64,000 nucleotides of DNA from Acanthococcus lagerstroemiae. Lineage: Eukaryota; Arthropoda; Insecta; Hemiptera; Eriococcidae. The stretch's first letter is position 1; each line of letters opens with the position of its first letter. The stretch lies in the NCBI GenBank assembly GCA_031841125.1, contig CM063112.1, positions 25,508,603 through 25,572,602 on the forward strand. Reading direction: 5' to 3'. The translations under genes and the position numbers were made by a program. Below the pieces are notes generated by a model, which was not told where the DNA came from, made no database searches, and saw only the letters and a program-made list of their open reading frames with translations. Positions 32,714-42,469 of this stretch are shown piece after piece.

Positions 32714-32850
32714 AAATCGGTTGCTTTGGTTTTTCAAAAGATCTAATAATTCTATTTCACTCCTACTGAATTAACACAATGCAGTTTGTCGAGTATAAAG
32801 GAGTGGCCTCCGTGTTACAAGAGTGTGTCAGGTGTTCCCAGGGTCAGGGG
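32310..32850 (+). pseudogene. Jockey-like RT continuing after the Gypsy insert
   Basis: Contains the RT motifs following [64 protein letters not shown]. After the stop at 32711 it goes on in other frames with IGCFGFSKDLI and, near 32822-32848, a damaged SGVPQGS-type motif. It resembles the element at 39400-41400 in motif wording, so the two are related. Note Asn replacing Asp in STAFNTV. Confidence 0.78.
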
Positions 32851-32923
32851 CATTCATTAGACCATATCATTGCAAAAACACGATTAATGAGCGTATGGTT
32901 CGATGTATCGTTGTTGAGTAATT

Positions 32924-33152
32924 GAGATGAGAATCAAAAGTGACATTACCCAATTTTCATTTGAAATGGGTTAGTGAGCGTTCCTGATAGTAACGGAACA
33001 TGAGAATGTTCGTCACAGATATTATGTAGGTTGCCCGCCTACTATATTAGTATGAGAAACCGCACCAGGCCGCGTGCAGTACACTCCCATCAGTTTTTCT
33101 CAGTTTCTGAAAAAAATTTCTGACAGATAATGTCACTTTTGATTCTCACCTC
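32924..33152. mobile_element. MITE with 25 bp TIRs
   Basis: 229 bp with inverted ends gagatgagaatcaaaagtga... (32924-32948) and the complement at 33128-33152, one mismatch in 25. The interior has no coding capacity. No clear target duplication was resolved, so the superfamily is left open. Confidence 0.72.
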
Positions 33153-33159
33153 TGCTGTT

Positions 33160-33432
33160 TTAATGTCTTCTGCCGTTTTCGAATATCTGCAACGGAGTAT
33201 CGCAATTTGATCAAGCTAAATATGCGATTTGGCGCAAATTTCGGAATTTTTTGATTCAGTCCGGTATGAATGCGTCCTAGGAATGCACAATTCTACACAC
33301 CAAACCCAGCGGCGTTACTAGAGGCGGGTCTGAGTGGGCCAGGCCCGTCCAAAAAGTGCCTCGGCCCGCCCATTTTTTAAGAGGAATAAACCTTTTTTTT
33401 TAATATTCAATTTTTTCTAAAAAAAAAAAAAG
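33160..33432. other. Unassigned spacer
   Basis: Non-coding. The sequence cagcggcgttactagaggcg at 33310 looks like a hAT-type end, but no partner end was found. Confidence 0.3.
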
Positions 33433-34640
33433 TACTGTAAATCGGGGTGACTTCGCCGACGGGAGGTGACTTTGCCGACGGGAGGTGACTTTGCCGGTTT
33501 TTATTTTTGATCATATTATTACCGACTCTGTGACGAATATAAATGTATTCCGGACACTTCTAAGGGCATAGATCGATGAAGGGACATAGATACAACACAT
33601 CAAAAACTAGTGAGACGTATCACAGGCCGAAGTAGATGGGAAAGGTAGACGGTTTTTCAAGCGCAGAAAAAGCTCAGAAATAGTAATCTGATAAAAGTCT
33701 GTGGAATAAAACCATGCACTTACAGAATAATTATTGTGGTGTCATTTTAAAACCTGAACTCTCAGCTTTCCAAAAGGATGTACAGGTCTAGGCATTTTCC
33801 AGTCTGCAATCATAAGGTATAAGCGAAAAACTGCATTGGGGTGACTTTGCGGCATGGCAATTTTTGTAGTTATCAGTTTGAAAAGTTACAATTCGCGACG
33901 AATTTGTGAGCTTTCGCTACATTATACATTCGCGAAGTTTTTTTGAGTTTTAAATTTACCTATAGATGTCATTCGACGTTGTTTTGAGATACCAAGAAAA
34001 TAAATAAAAGACAAGTTGGGTGTCGCACCTATTCTGGTTATACCCGAGAAAGACTTGAAGAGTGTCTAACAGAAAATTCGAAATGGTGATATGACCAGAA
34101 CCAAAGCTTTCGCCACATACAAGATACCAGTCAAAACAATTTATAATTATCTTCACAAAACAGATAATGATATTCGTCGGAATCCGGGAGGACGAGCAAT
34201 ATCAAAATAGAAAAAACGAATTTCACTATCCTCTGAAGGATGATTATGATTACGTGAAATTGGTTGCCATCAAGAGTTTTACCTGAGCCCACTGATTCCC
34301 CAGGAATATGTATTTTCCCCGAAGACGTAATTTAACTTAAATTGTAATTTTTCTTTCGTTTTTATGGCCTTTCATAATAAATTTTGAACATTTTCTATGC
34401 ATTTCTTATGTACTGGTAATGTCACTCTGTGCACAGGTAACTTTGCCGATTCATCTTTAGGCCTTTCTGGGAGGGGGGAGGGAGAAGTAAATTTTGATTC
34501 TCCTCGCTAATCTTATTCCTCAGGCTTCAATCAATCCGGAACAGTTTTTTGATTTCCTGTATCTCCAACAGATCATGCGCTACAGCTATTCAAGTTTTAA
34601 AACCCCAAAATTTTCGACAAAGTCATCCCGGCTTACGATA
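33433..34640 (+). mobile_element. Pogo/psq-HTH type DNA transposon relic
   Basis: Imperfect inverted ends: tactgtaaatcggggtgact at 33433 and the complement of agtcatcccggcttacgata ending at 34640. The left end carries a 20 bp tandem repeat (ggaggtgactttgccgacg, 33463-33500). The phrase gtgactttgc recurs at 33842 and, altered, at 34437, suggesting internal duplication. A helix-turn-helix fragment lies inside (next entry). No DDE catalytic core remains, so the element is dead. Confidence 0.55.
34042..34209 (+). pseudogene. psq/CENP-B-like helix-turn-helix fragment
   Basis: Reads IPEKDLKSV, stop, QKIRNGDMTRTKAFATYKIP, VKTIYNYLHKT and RRNPGGRAISK. The order (L-x-x-A/V helix, N-G-x-M/x, A-x-x-Y-x-I-P-x-x-T-I-x-x-Y helix, basic tail with G-G-R) is that of psq-type HTH domains at the N-terminus of pogo/Jerky transposases, which bind the element's ends. 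Only about 55 residues survive. Confidence 0.55.
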
Positions 34641-34674
34641 AATATTATATCCTACTAGCTGACCCGCTTCACGG

Positions 34675-34760
34675 GTCATCTAGAACGTGGGCTAAAGTGA
34701 GTTGGTTAAAGCGAGCTGGCTAAAGTGAGTTGGTCAAGTTGAGCTGGCTAAAGTGAGTTT
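34675..34760. repeat. Short tandem repeat, ~21 bp unit
   Basis: Four to five variants of ggctaaagtgagttggtta (34689-34756) follow a small hairpin gacccg-cttca-cgggtc (34661-34677). The hairpin plus tandem words lie at the edge of a larger repeat family (see 35110). Confidence 0.7.
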
Positions 34761-35110
34761 ATTTATTCTTTTAGGTATCTCTCTATTTGTTCTGTCTTCA
34801 AACGATTGTATCTGTCCCAAATAGTCGAATTCGAAGATTTTTTCCATTGCAGTTCCTTGTATTGTGGTTTACAATCCCGTTCCATATTGGGAAATAGTTT
34901 TGTTTTACTTGTATTCATTTCTGAACCCGCCTCTGCACTTACCTTTGTCAATGTTTCTCCCATTTCCTGTAGCATCTTTATATTCTGGTCGATCAGTACA
35001 CCCCCGTCCGCAAATTGAGATGGTTCAGTTTTTCACAATTTATCTATATGCCCATATTTTCCCATTCCGGTTTTCTAAATATTTCTACTAATACACAATT
35101 TAATAGGTAC
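34757..35110 (-). pseudogene. RTE-like RT fragment, minus strand
   Basis: The minus-strand ORF (34763-35018 region) reads GVLIDQNIKMLQEMGETLTK, EAGSEMNTSKTKLF, ending EQIERYLKE. The wording (…DQNIKMLQEM, then N-TSKTK) is the post-catalytic RT segment of RTE copies (compare ELQEMLEELNRE and NLAKTKIL in the 13933 copy). Upstream frames hold a damaged FAD-like box (QFADGGVLID). It is truncated at both ends and has no 3' tail. Confidence 0.62.
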
Positions 35111-35295
35111 AGAGAAAGCATTTTGAGCTCGTTTTGGAAATTTCAGATTTTCAATTCCCTAATAGTTTCTGAAGGGAGACAGTTACCGCCACCAAATTTT
35201 GACATAGTGTGAAGAAGTTCAACGTAAAACAATTCCAAGAGTTCCAATTGAAAACAAAGTTAGGGGGATCGTGGGGTGAGGGGAATATTGTGGGC
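35110..35295. repeat. Dispersed repeat, copy 1 (uninterrupted)
   Basis: The sequence gcattttgagct..ttttggaaatttcagattt through gaagggagacagttac..ccaccaaatttt.acata.tgtgaagaagtt and aaacaattcc recurs at 36646-36990. This copy has the intact site where the second copy carries a hAT MITE. Confidence 0.88.
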
Positions 35296-36640
35296 TCCCT
35301 CTGTGACGTGGAAACACGCGATTAAATGTCAAAATTTAACCGCATGAAGCTCCGCAGGCAATAGTATGTCCTCTCCTCTTCCCGTTACCGCCAACTCCTT
35401 TCCCATCTTCCCTCTCTATCCTTCCAACGATTCCCTGAGATCCACATCCGTGATCTTCCCCTGCCTAAAAAAGCTTGCAGTTTTCCTCCCTCTACCCTTC
35501 CCGCACTGACGGCCAATGCGACTGCTGATAAGTGGGTGGTCACTTCACTTTTTCTTTCCTAATGTCTTATGAACTCCACTTTTTGCTTACACTCTTCGTA
35601 ACCATCTGCGGATTTAGAAGCTATGCCGCTATAGGCACTCAACGGAATGTCCCCCTCACCCCTCCACTCCATATTCTGCTAATGAGCTACAGGTCAAAAT
35701 TTGATTGTGTTTTCTGCAACTTCTACAATATTATCCTTTTTCCGTCTGTCCCTTCTTCTTTTTCTCCTTTTCCAAATTTCCTTCATTTTTCCCGTTGTTT
35801 TCGTACTAAGATTCGCCGTCCCTCGAAGTCTGCTACCCCAGGCACTGGCCTAATGTGCTTGTCGGGAAATCAGTCGCTAGAACTGATACTACATAATATA
35901 GAAGTTGCGTTGGTAGGTATTTAGATCTTTCGAGAGGAGGGGGTCCGGACCACCACTCACCCACCCCATCAGCATTTGCCCTCAGCTCTTATGGTTCACC
36001 CGCTAACCTCGAACAAACACGTGCACCCATCCACAGACAAACTAACACTTTTACACATATTAGTGAAGAGAGGTTTTGATCATGAGACACGAGCACAGGA
36101 CACATTTTTATGTGCAGTTTTGTCTAATGGTTTCTGTAACACACACACACACAAAAAAAAAAGAAAAAAGAATAGGCACATCTACATATTATATATTATA
36201 TATAGGTACCAGAATGCCCTTTGTTGTTTCTGTTCTCTTTCTTTTTGTATGTTCGTGCGCGCGTATGTGTGCGTGTGTTGGTAAAGGAATCACCGTGTAC
36301 CCGCCAGCCGGTTCTTGGCTCGAAAAGGTTCCCTGAGAAACGCTACTAAAATTTACGAAAATTTAAAACTGCAAATAGCTTCAACACTCATTGCCTTCAG
36401 TTGGAGGGCTCTAATCTATCTGCAGGTTACTGCTTCATATATGTGTTATTCAGAGGAAAATGTCGGTGTTTTCAAAAATTCAGTCGGATAATTAGAAGGA
36501 ATGCTGAACAGTGTTTTCAAAAACTGAAACTTCAAGGCTTCAAGAGGTGATATATGGTTGAAAATGGGCCGTGTGGCACATAAATGGGTACGAAACAATA
36601 TCCAAATATTATGGTTGTTTTAAATTAGATGTACGTGCAA
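35296..36640. other. Unassigned, pyrimidine-rich
   Basis: No gene recognised. A 130-codon ORF (35532-35924) is low-complexity and unsupported. The words agctcttatggttca.ccgc.aacctcgaacaaac at 35983-36017 recur at 37088-37122, so the dispersed repeat continues. CA repeat plus poly-A at 36141-36168. Confidence 0.45.
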
Positions 36641-37145
36641 TAATGAAGCATTTTGAGCTTGTCTTGGAAATTTCAGATTTACAACCCCCTAATAATTTCT
36701 GAAGGGAGACAGTTACAGTCACCAAATTTTAACATAATGTGAAGAAGTCAGGGCCGTCGCGAGCTTTTGCGGGGCCGGGGGCGCAAAGGGAGCGCGGGGC
36801 CGGTGGGTGTGCACTTTCAAGGTACATATGTGCATTTTTTCTACATTTATTGGGGAAGAAAGCGCGGGGCCGGGGGCGGCCGCCCCGTGTGCCCCACCCT
36901 CGCGACGGCCCTGGAAGAAGTTTGATGTAAAACAATTCCGGAAAGTTCACGTTGAAAAAAAAAATTAGGAGGACCACAGAGAGCAAAAATTGGTGGCCCC
37001 CTCCCAATTAGGGTACCGAAATTTTTTATAGCCTAAAACCTATTCCGGGTTCATACGAATACATCCAGAAAGTACGAACCCTCCAGCTCTTATGGTTCAG
37101 CCGCCAACCTCGAACAAACCAACACACAAACAGACAAACATTCAT
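36640..37145. repeat. Dispersed repeat, copy 2 (holds a hAT MITE)
   Basis: Second copy of the 35110-35295/35980-36050 family, ending in acacacaaacagacaaacattcattttta. It is interrupted at 36749-36913. Similar tails (acagacaaac...cattttta) are common at the ends of invertebrate LINE-associated repeats; the identity of the family is not established here. Confidence 0.75.
36749..36913. mobile_element. hAT MITE, 165 bp, exact 8 bp duplication
   Basis: Perfect 15 bp inverted ends cagggccgtcgcgag (36749-36763) and its complement (36899-36913), flanked by gaagaagt (36741-36748 and 36914-36921). The paralogous copy at 35110-35295 has a single gaagaagt at the matching site, which is direct evidence of insertion. 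The interior is GC-rich with a gcgcggggccgg duplication and no coding capacity. Confidence 0.96.
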
Positions 37146-37149
37146 TTTT

Positions 37150-37188
37150 AGGGTGTTTGCCGCGCGGAGCGCTGCAAGCAAACACCCT
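37150..37188. repeat. Hairpin with 11 bp perfect arms
   Basis: agggtgtttgc (37150-37160) and gcaaacaccct (37178-37188) around a GC-rich loop. The same 11-mer gcaaacaccct occurs at 38939-38949, next to a second hairpin (38956-38974). Confidence 0.85.
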
Positions 37189-37213
37189 ACTGCAATTGCT
37201 TTTTCATTTTTTT

Positions 37214-37310
37214 TCCCCTTTAAATACGAGTGAATTGTTTACAGCTCATAGTTCAGTTTTAGCTCAGTTGCGTTCAGATCGTTAGATCGGTCTTAAGGCG
37301 GAGGCGTGTG
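37214..37310 (+). promoter_or_regulatory. Possible core promoter with Inr-like TCAGTT
   Basis: A TATA-like taaata (37221-37226) is followed about 30 bp later by tcagtt at 37253-37258 and again at 37264-37269, the arthropod initiator consensus. A consensus 5' splice site gtaagt is at 37945-37950. The interval contains a later hAT MITE. It could serve an unannotated transcript or a retroelement leader; evidence is motif-level only. Confidence 0.25.
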
Positions 37311-37832
37311 CAGTGTTGGCATCGGGAATTACCAATTCCCGTTCCCAGGAAAAAGTTCCCGGGAATTCGATTTTCATTCCCGGTTCATTTTGGCCGGAAA
37401 TTCCCAATTTTCGGGAATTTCGGGAATAAAAATTTTTTTTTCATGAATTGATCGCTGGTAGGCTGGATTCTGCATACTGTGTCGATAAAAAAGTAAAAAA
37501 AGTTGAGAAATAAATTCCATGTGCGGACGTCAGTAATCAGTAAAGATTAGAATTTAGAACACTGAATTTAAAAACCCGGCATTCAGCTACTGGAGTCTTG
37601 GACAATGGACTTGGAGCAACTTTTCAGCAAATCTATACTTTTTTATTGTTTTCTCTTTCTCTCGGGAATCAAGATCTATTTACTATCACAAAAGTTTGGC
37701 AATGGTCTAAAAATGATGTTTTTAACGCATTGAATCCAAATTGCAGACGATTCCCAGTGGGGATTCCCGTTCCCCGGAATTAGTTGAAAATTCCTGGTCA
37801 AAAATTTCATTTCCGGAAATTTGCCAACACTG
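37311..37832. mobile_element. hAT-type non-autonomous element, exact 8 bp duplication
   Basis: 522 bp with 11 bp inverted ends cagtgttggca (37311-37321) and tgccaacactg (37822-37832), flanked by ggcgtgtg (37303-37310 and 37833-37840). The terminal regions are rich in gggaattcc-type words in both orientations. The interior has no transposase. Confidence 0.95.
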
Positions 37833-37840
37833 GGCGTGTG

Positions 37841-39395
37841 GTTCGATTCGTATTTTACTCATAACAGTATAATTGTGCGACTCTGTTCTACAAAAGGAAC
37901 TATTTCCTCAAAGACAGTGAAGACATTAACTGGATTTAGAAGAGGTAAGTGTATTGTTTGTTTGTATGAAATGGGTTCTCAGTTGAATTAGCGTGTATAA
38001 TGTATTTGAATCGAACCAAGTACAAGCAACATTCTGTGGTACTCTTATCTGGAAATTTTCCGAGGAATAATGCGATGTGAGTTATGTCTCATAAATATGT
38101 TAGCAGTATTAAGTAATTGGTAATTTTGGTATTCTGTTTCAGAGGTTTTTTACGAATATTTCGTTTCTCGTTTGACTATTTACTTTCCTCTTTCATTATC
38201 AGTCAGGATCGAGGAATCATCCAAAACCATCAATATGCCTTCAACCACGAACTTGAACTTCTATTATAATCGTGTAGCGGAATTGATGAAAAACGTGAAT
38301 AAATAATTGGCAGATCACGTTTTGTTTTTGAAATGACAGATTATTTTTCTCGCATTAACAGTTCACGAATTCACAGGAGTGGAGCATAGAGCTAGGTAAT
38401 GTCTTTTCCTCTTATAAACATTGTAATGAGGAGTGAGAACACATTAATGTGCGTTTTCTGAAGTGAGAACACAACTTTATTTGAATAGAAGTAAAATTCC
38501 TCGTTTATTTGAATTGAAACAAAATTCTTGTCCCTCTGAATTGTTAACAGCAGTTGACAGTTCATATTCGTTGAAACTCCTGACTTTTTAAATTCCTTGG
38601 ATTTATGTCCTTTGAATTTATTTTTTGTCTTGTAAACGTAGAGTGTTTGATTTCTGTTTGCCACTTGGAATGAATTAAACGGAAAATGGAAATGTATTCT
38701 AGTTTTCTAATATGTTCTGTGTTGATCAAAGTCTGCCGGTTGATTGCAGTTTGCAGCTTCACAGTTCGAAGCCTTGAACTTCCCTGATGTGTGTGTAGCG
38801 TCCTGAGCTTTTATGTTCCCGGGTCCGGGGGGGGGGGACGAAAAGAAAACTTCAGATTCAGAGCCTTTAGAGCATCATTCGCTTATCAAAAAATACCTAT
38901 TCTACACTAGCGCTTCAACAATTTACATAGTCCCAATGGCAAACACCCTGTTACTACCTCGCGATCCGCGAGGTCGCTTGTTATATAGTAGATATGCATA
39001 ACGCAAGTCACGTCACGAACGCACGCATAATTAATTATATTTTATTGAATAGCAGTATTTATTCAAGTATGCGTTTATTTCAAATTCTTCTCAACACCTC
39101 TCCCGCTCCCTCACCCCTCACCCAAGCCACATTCATAAAATTGGTTTGGTTTTTAGTAACTTGACCCAACCCTGTGTTGGCTTTTCCATGCCCATGCAAA
39201 AAACGCTAGTTACGCTACTGACCCAGCCACGCGATAAGATCAATTCGCATTATCCCGCATCCACATGTCTCTGTTGTCATTCATTTCTGTCTCTCGCGAA
39301 GACTAGTAGGTCACTACGCTATTCGTACATCGTTGGCCAGCAGTGGTAACACTGCACTATACAATTCCCTAAGCAGTGCGATCGTTTACATAAGC
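37841..39395. other. Unassigned non-coding sequence
   Basis: No recognised gene. Contains a 5' splice-site-like gtaagt (37945), a hairpin acctcgcg-atc-cgcgaggt (38956-38974) and a G-run (38827-38837). The minus-strand ORF of 90 codons (38392-38664) has no motif. Confidence 0.4.
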
Positions 39396-39475
39396 GTATT
39401 AAAAGAGGAGGGGGCGGATCTGATTTAGAAAACTGTAAGCTTCGCCATGCACAGCTCCGTCGTGAAGCAAAAAAG

Positions 39476-40468
39476 TTGATCCAGGTAGCCCAAAGAAACT
39501 ATCACAATAATTTTGAACATAGGATCGCTAGAGATCCAAATGAATTCTGGAAATTTATAAAGCAAAAGAAAACGAATGTCGATAATTTAGCCCTCTTTCG
39601 AGTAGGAAATCAAATTCTGCAGCGACCTAATGAAGAGGCCGACGCTTTTGCCGAGTACTTTCGATCTGTCTTCAGGACCAGGAGGGATGGCTTTCCATAC
39701 CTTCAGGCTACCGGAGGCTGCAGTGGTTGGAGGAACATACGCATATCGCAAATAGAAAGGCATTTTGTGGAGAAGGCCCTTGGAAAACTGAAACCGAAAA
39801 TGTCAATGGGACCGGATGAAATATCGCCTTTCGTATTCAAAGACTGTCGAGTGGTTCTGTCTGCTCCTTTAACGTTTATCTATAATCTAATATTGCGCAC
39901 TAAAACATTTCCATTCCTCTGGAAGATATCTAAAGTCGACCCGATTCCCAAATCGAGTAACACCACTGAGATAAATAATTACAGGCCTATCTCTTTAATT
40001 CCCATATCGGCAAAAATTTTTGAATCTGTTTTATATGGCATTTTATTCCCTCAAACAAAATGCCTAATAACAGAATATCAGCACGGCTTCTATCCCGGAA
40101 GGTCGATCGAATCTAATCTAATGGTGTTTACCAACTTCATCTCTGAACATCTGGACAGGGGAGGTCAAGTTGACGCTGTGTATACAGACTTTGCGAAGGC
40201 ATTTGATACTGTACATCATGGGATTCTTCTCAGGTGCTTGCGCGATTTTGGCTTCGACGATAACTTGCAGAGCCTCTTCTCATCATATCTGTCCAATCGT
40301 TCACAATATGTTGTATATAAAGGGTCTATTTCAAAAATGTATAACTCTTCTTCTGGTGTGCCGCAGAGATCTGTGTTAGGTCCTTACCTTTTCACACTCT
40401 TTATAAATAATATATTAGCTGTCATTAAATACTCAAAAGTCTTATTATACGCCACCCGTCGGTACTGA
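39476..40468 (+). pseudogene. LINE reverse transcriptase, 330 open codons
   Basis: Residues 1-35 form the pre-RT linker (NEFWKFIKQKK). RT motifs: MGPDEISP (111-118), WKISKVDPIPK (149-159), NNYRPISLIP (167-176), HGFYPGRSIESN (203-214), VYTDFAKAFDTV (235-246, first catalytic Asp at 238), SSGVPQRSVLG (292-302, with Arg where Gly is usual) and LLYA at 323-326, where the second catalytic pair should follow. The next codons come from a short inserted repeat and the frame ends. The remaining box (LLYADDMKLY) is found at 40558-40590. The RT is therefore inactivated exactly at its active site. Confidence 0.9.
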
Positions 40469-40561
40469 TGCGATGCCCGAAAGGATAGTTTCCGGTGCCG
40501 GGGGTGCGGTGTCTCAGGGGCCACTTTGGCATGCGTGCATCGCCATACGTCCCACAACACC
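40454..40561 (+). mobile_element. Short retroposed repeat, 108 bp copy
   Basis: Flanked by the 11 bp duplication tattatacgcc (40443-40453 and 40562-40572). It is homologous, on the opposite strand, to 10931-11035. It lies in the YADD catalytic box of the LINE RT. In this orientation the common family end is at the right (cgtcccac), next to the duplication, and the left end (acccgtcggtactg) is the variable one. Confidence 0.9.
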
Positions 40562-41160
40562 TATTATACGCCGACGATATGAAGTTATACCACTGCATTG
40601 TTTCCCGTCAGGACTGTATACAACTGCAACAGGACCTTGATGCACTTGTACAATGGATTGTAGAAAATGGTTTGCCTTTAAATTACAAGAAGTGTGAGAA
40701 AATTACTTTTACGCGCAAAAGGAAGGTTATATGCTATGAGTATATTATGGAAGGTGAAAACTAAGAGAAGTGCACTTAATTCGAGACCTAGGGATACTAT
40801 TGGATTCCAAACTAACCTACAAGGATCACATTAGCCAAATCACTATGAGGGCAACTAGAAATTTAGGTTTCATTATGCGGACAGGTGCATACTTTTCGAA
40901 CATGACCACATTCAAAATACTTTACTTCGCATACGTGAGATCACATCTAGAATTTGGAAGTGTAATCTGAAGCCCCTATAAGAAAACTGGAATACAACAG
41001 ATAGAAAAACTCCAAAAAAATTTCTAAAGTACCTGTATAAAAAAGTGTTTGAATATTATTCGCTAGATATCCTATACAAAGACTTGGTCACAGGCTTCGA
41101 AATGGATACTCTGCTGGTAAGGCGCCAGCTATTTTCGTTACTATATGTATACAACTCCTT
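40562..41160 (+). pseudogene. LINE RT thumb and C-terminal region
   Basis: YADDMKLYHCI, then LQQDLDALVQWIVENGLPLN, YKKCEKITFTRKRK, and after a frameshift IRDLGILLDSKLTYKDHI, NLGFIMRTGAYFS, YVRSHLEFGSVI. The end (YSLDILYKDLV, TLLVRRQLFSLLYVYN) is in other frames. This is the usual Jockey/CR1 order. The stop after GEN and the shift before DLG separate the pieces. Confidence 0.78.
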
Positions 41161-41739
41161 CACAGCAAAATAGACGCCCCCCTCCAACTGAGTCAAATAG
41201 GCATTGAAGAACCATCCCACCCAAACAGGACAGGAGAGCTATTTCATATTATTACCGCCCAAACCGAAAGTTACCATTCTAGTGGACTGAACTCAATTCT
41301 TCGCCTGCATAATAAATTAGCACTACAGTCACCAGAAATTGATATCTTTTGTCTAAGAAATACAGAATTCCGCAGAACAATACTGCCCCAGTTACCCGTC
41401 TCTCTATAAATCACCTGATGTTCTTTCTTCACACCACTACCTACCATTAGTTTTATTCTGATATACATATTATCTTACGTTTCCACCCTTCCCATCCATC
41501 ATCTTCCACAAACCCCCTCCTTCCCCTCTCATTTCTCACCCCCTCGTGTCTGTCTGTCTCTCTTTCTCTTATTTAGTTCTTATTTTATTATTATTTTTTC
41601 TTTTATTAAGTTTTTATTTTACTATTATTTTTTCTTTCAAGTGTTCAGTTTTTATTTTACTACTTTTGTGTCCCCCCCCCCGTCTCCCGTAAATGGCTAT
41701 GTGGCTCTGTGGAGCTTGTAATAAATAAAATAAAATAAA

Positions 41740-42465
41740 AATAAAATACCTCTCCACTTTTAAACGTGCGTACAAGGCCGTAAACCGAGGAAACAAGTAT
41801 GTATGGGTACCTAAAATATTCCTCAGCCATCACAGAACACATTTCCATCAAAAAGTCATTTTCGATCAAAATCAAGTTACCGACCTGTTTTGGCCATTTT
41901 CTCCAAACTTTTCTTTTGACCCGTAGGCCTGGTTTCTCATGACGCGTCACAAAGACTCTCGGATCGACATATTCTTGGTGAGTAGACAGTACATTTCATC
42001 AGTCATTAAAGTACTCGAGAGTACGTAGATCCTAGTCTCTACAGTTCTTTTGCCGTATACCGCACCAGTGTGTTTTGTTTCCGCCCCTCGGGCTTCCTTC
42101 AACCCTCAGTTCTCAATTCGCAATTCTCAACTGCCACCTGTGGACCTGGGCGCTCCTCACCTCCCGCTCTGCCTTGCTCTGGTGCCGGTTTCCCCCTCTC
42201 ATTCTCTGTCATTTTTTCCTTCTTCTTTAACCCCCATTCTCCACTTGAAAAGTTTTTTTCGTTTTTGTTTTCAAGAATCATTATACTATACTACTGTCCC
42301 TCCTTGTCAATGGGACCTTCGGGCACATGTTGAGGGGGAGGGGGAGACGCAAATACAAGTAAATAAACAGAATAATGCGTCGCTTCGCGCCGTCATTTTC
42401 GAAACTCTTCCCCCGGAAAATTGAAAAATGGTGTATTTCATTCTAGGCTCGTGTTTAGCAACGGC
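41740..42465. other. Unassigned sequence
   Basis: About 720 bp with a C/T-rich 124-codon plus-strand ORF (42050-42424), proline- and serine-rich and without motifs. Probably not a gene. Confidence 0.35.
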
Positions 42466-42469
42466 ACTA

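Larger units (their letters stand above)
39396..41735 (+). mobile_element. Jockey/CR1-like LINE, 5'-truncated
   Basis: ORF2 from inside the endonuclease-RT linker to the C-terminus, a pyrimidine-rich 3' UTR (41415-41700) and an A-rich tail aataaataaaataaaataaaa (41720-41745). RT motifs are intact up to the YADD box, which is split by a 108 bp insertion (40454-40561). Downstream frames (40770-41160) contain DLGILLDSKLTYKDHI and YVRSHLEFGSVI followed by scattered stops. Confidence 0.85.

Noticed and set aside
33310..33370. hAT end at cagcggcgttactagagg
   Set aside because: No partner inverted end and no 8 bp duplication could be found nearby.
42050..42424. A 124-codon plus-strand protein
   Set aside because: Pro/Ser-rich, C/T-biased, no motif and no splice or promoter context. 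An overlapping ORF in another frame is equally good.
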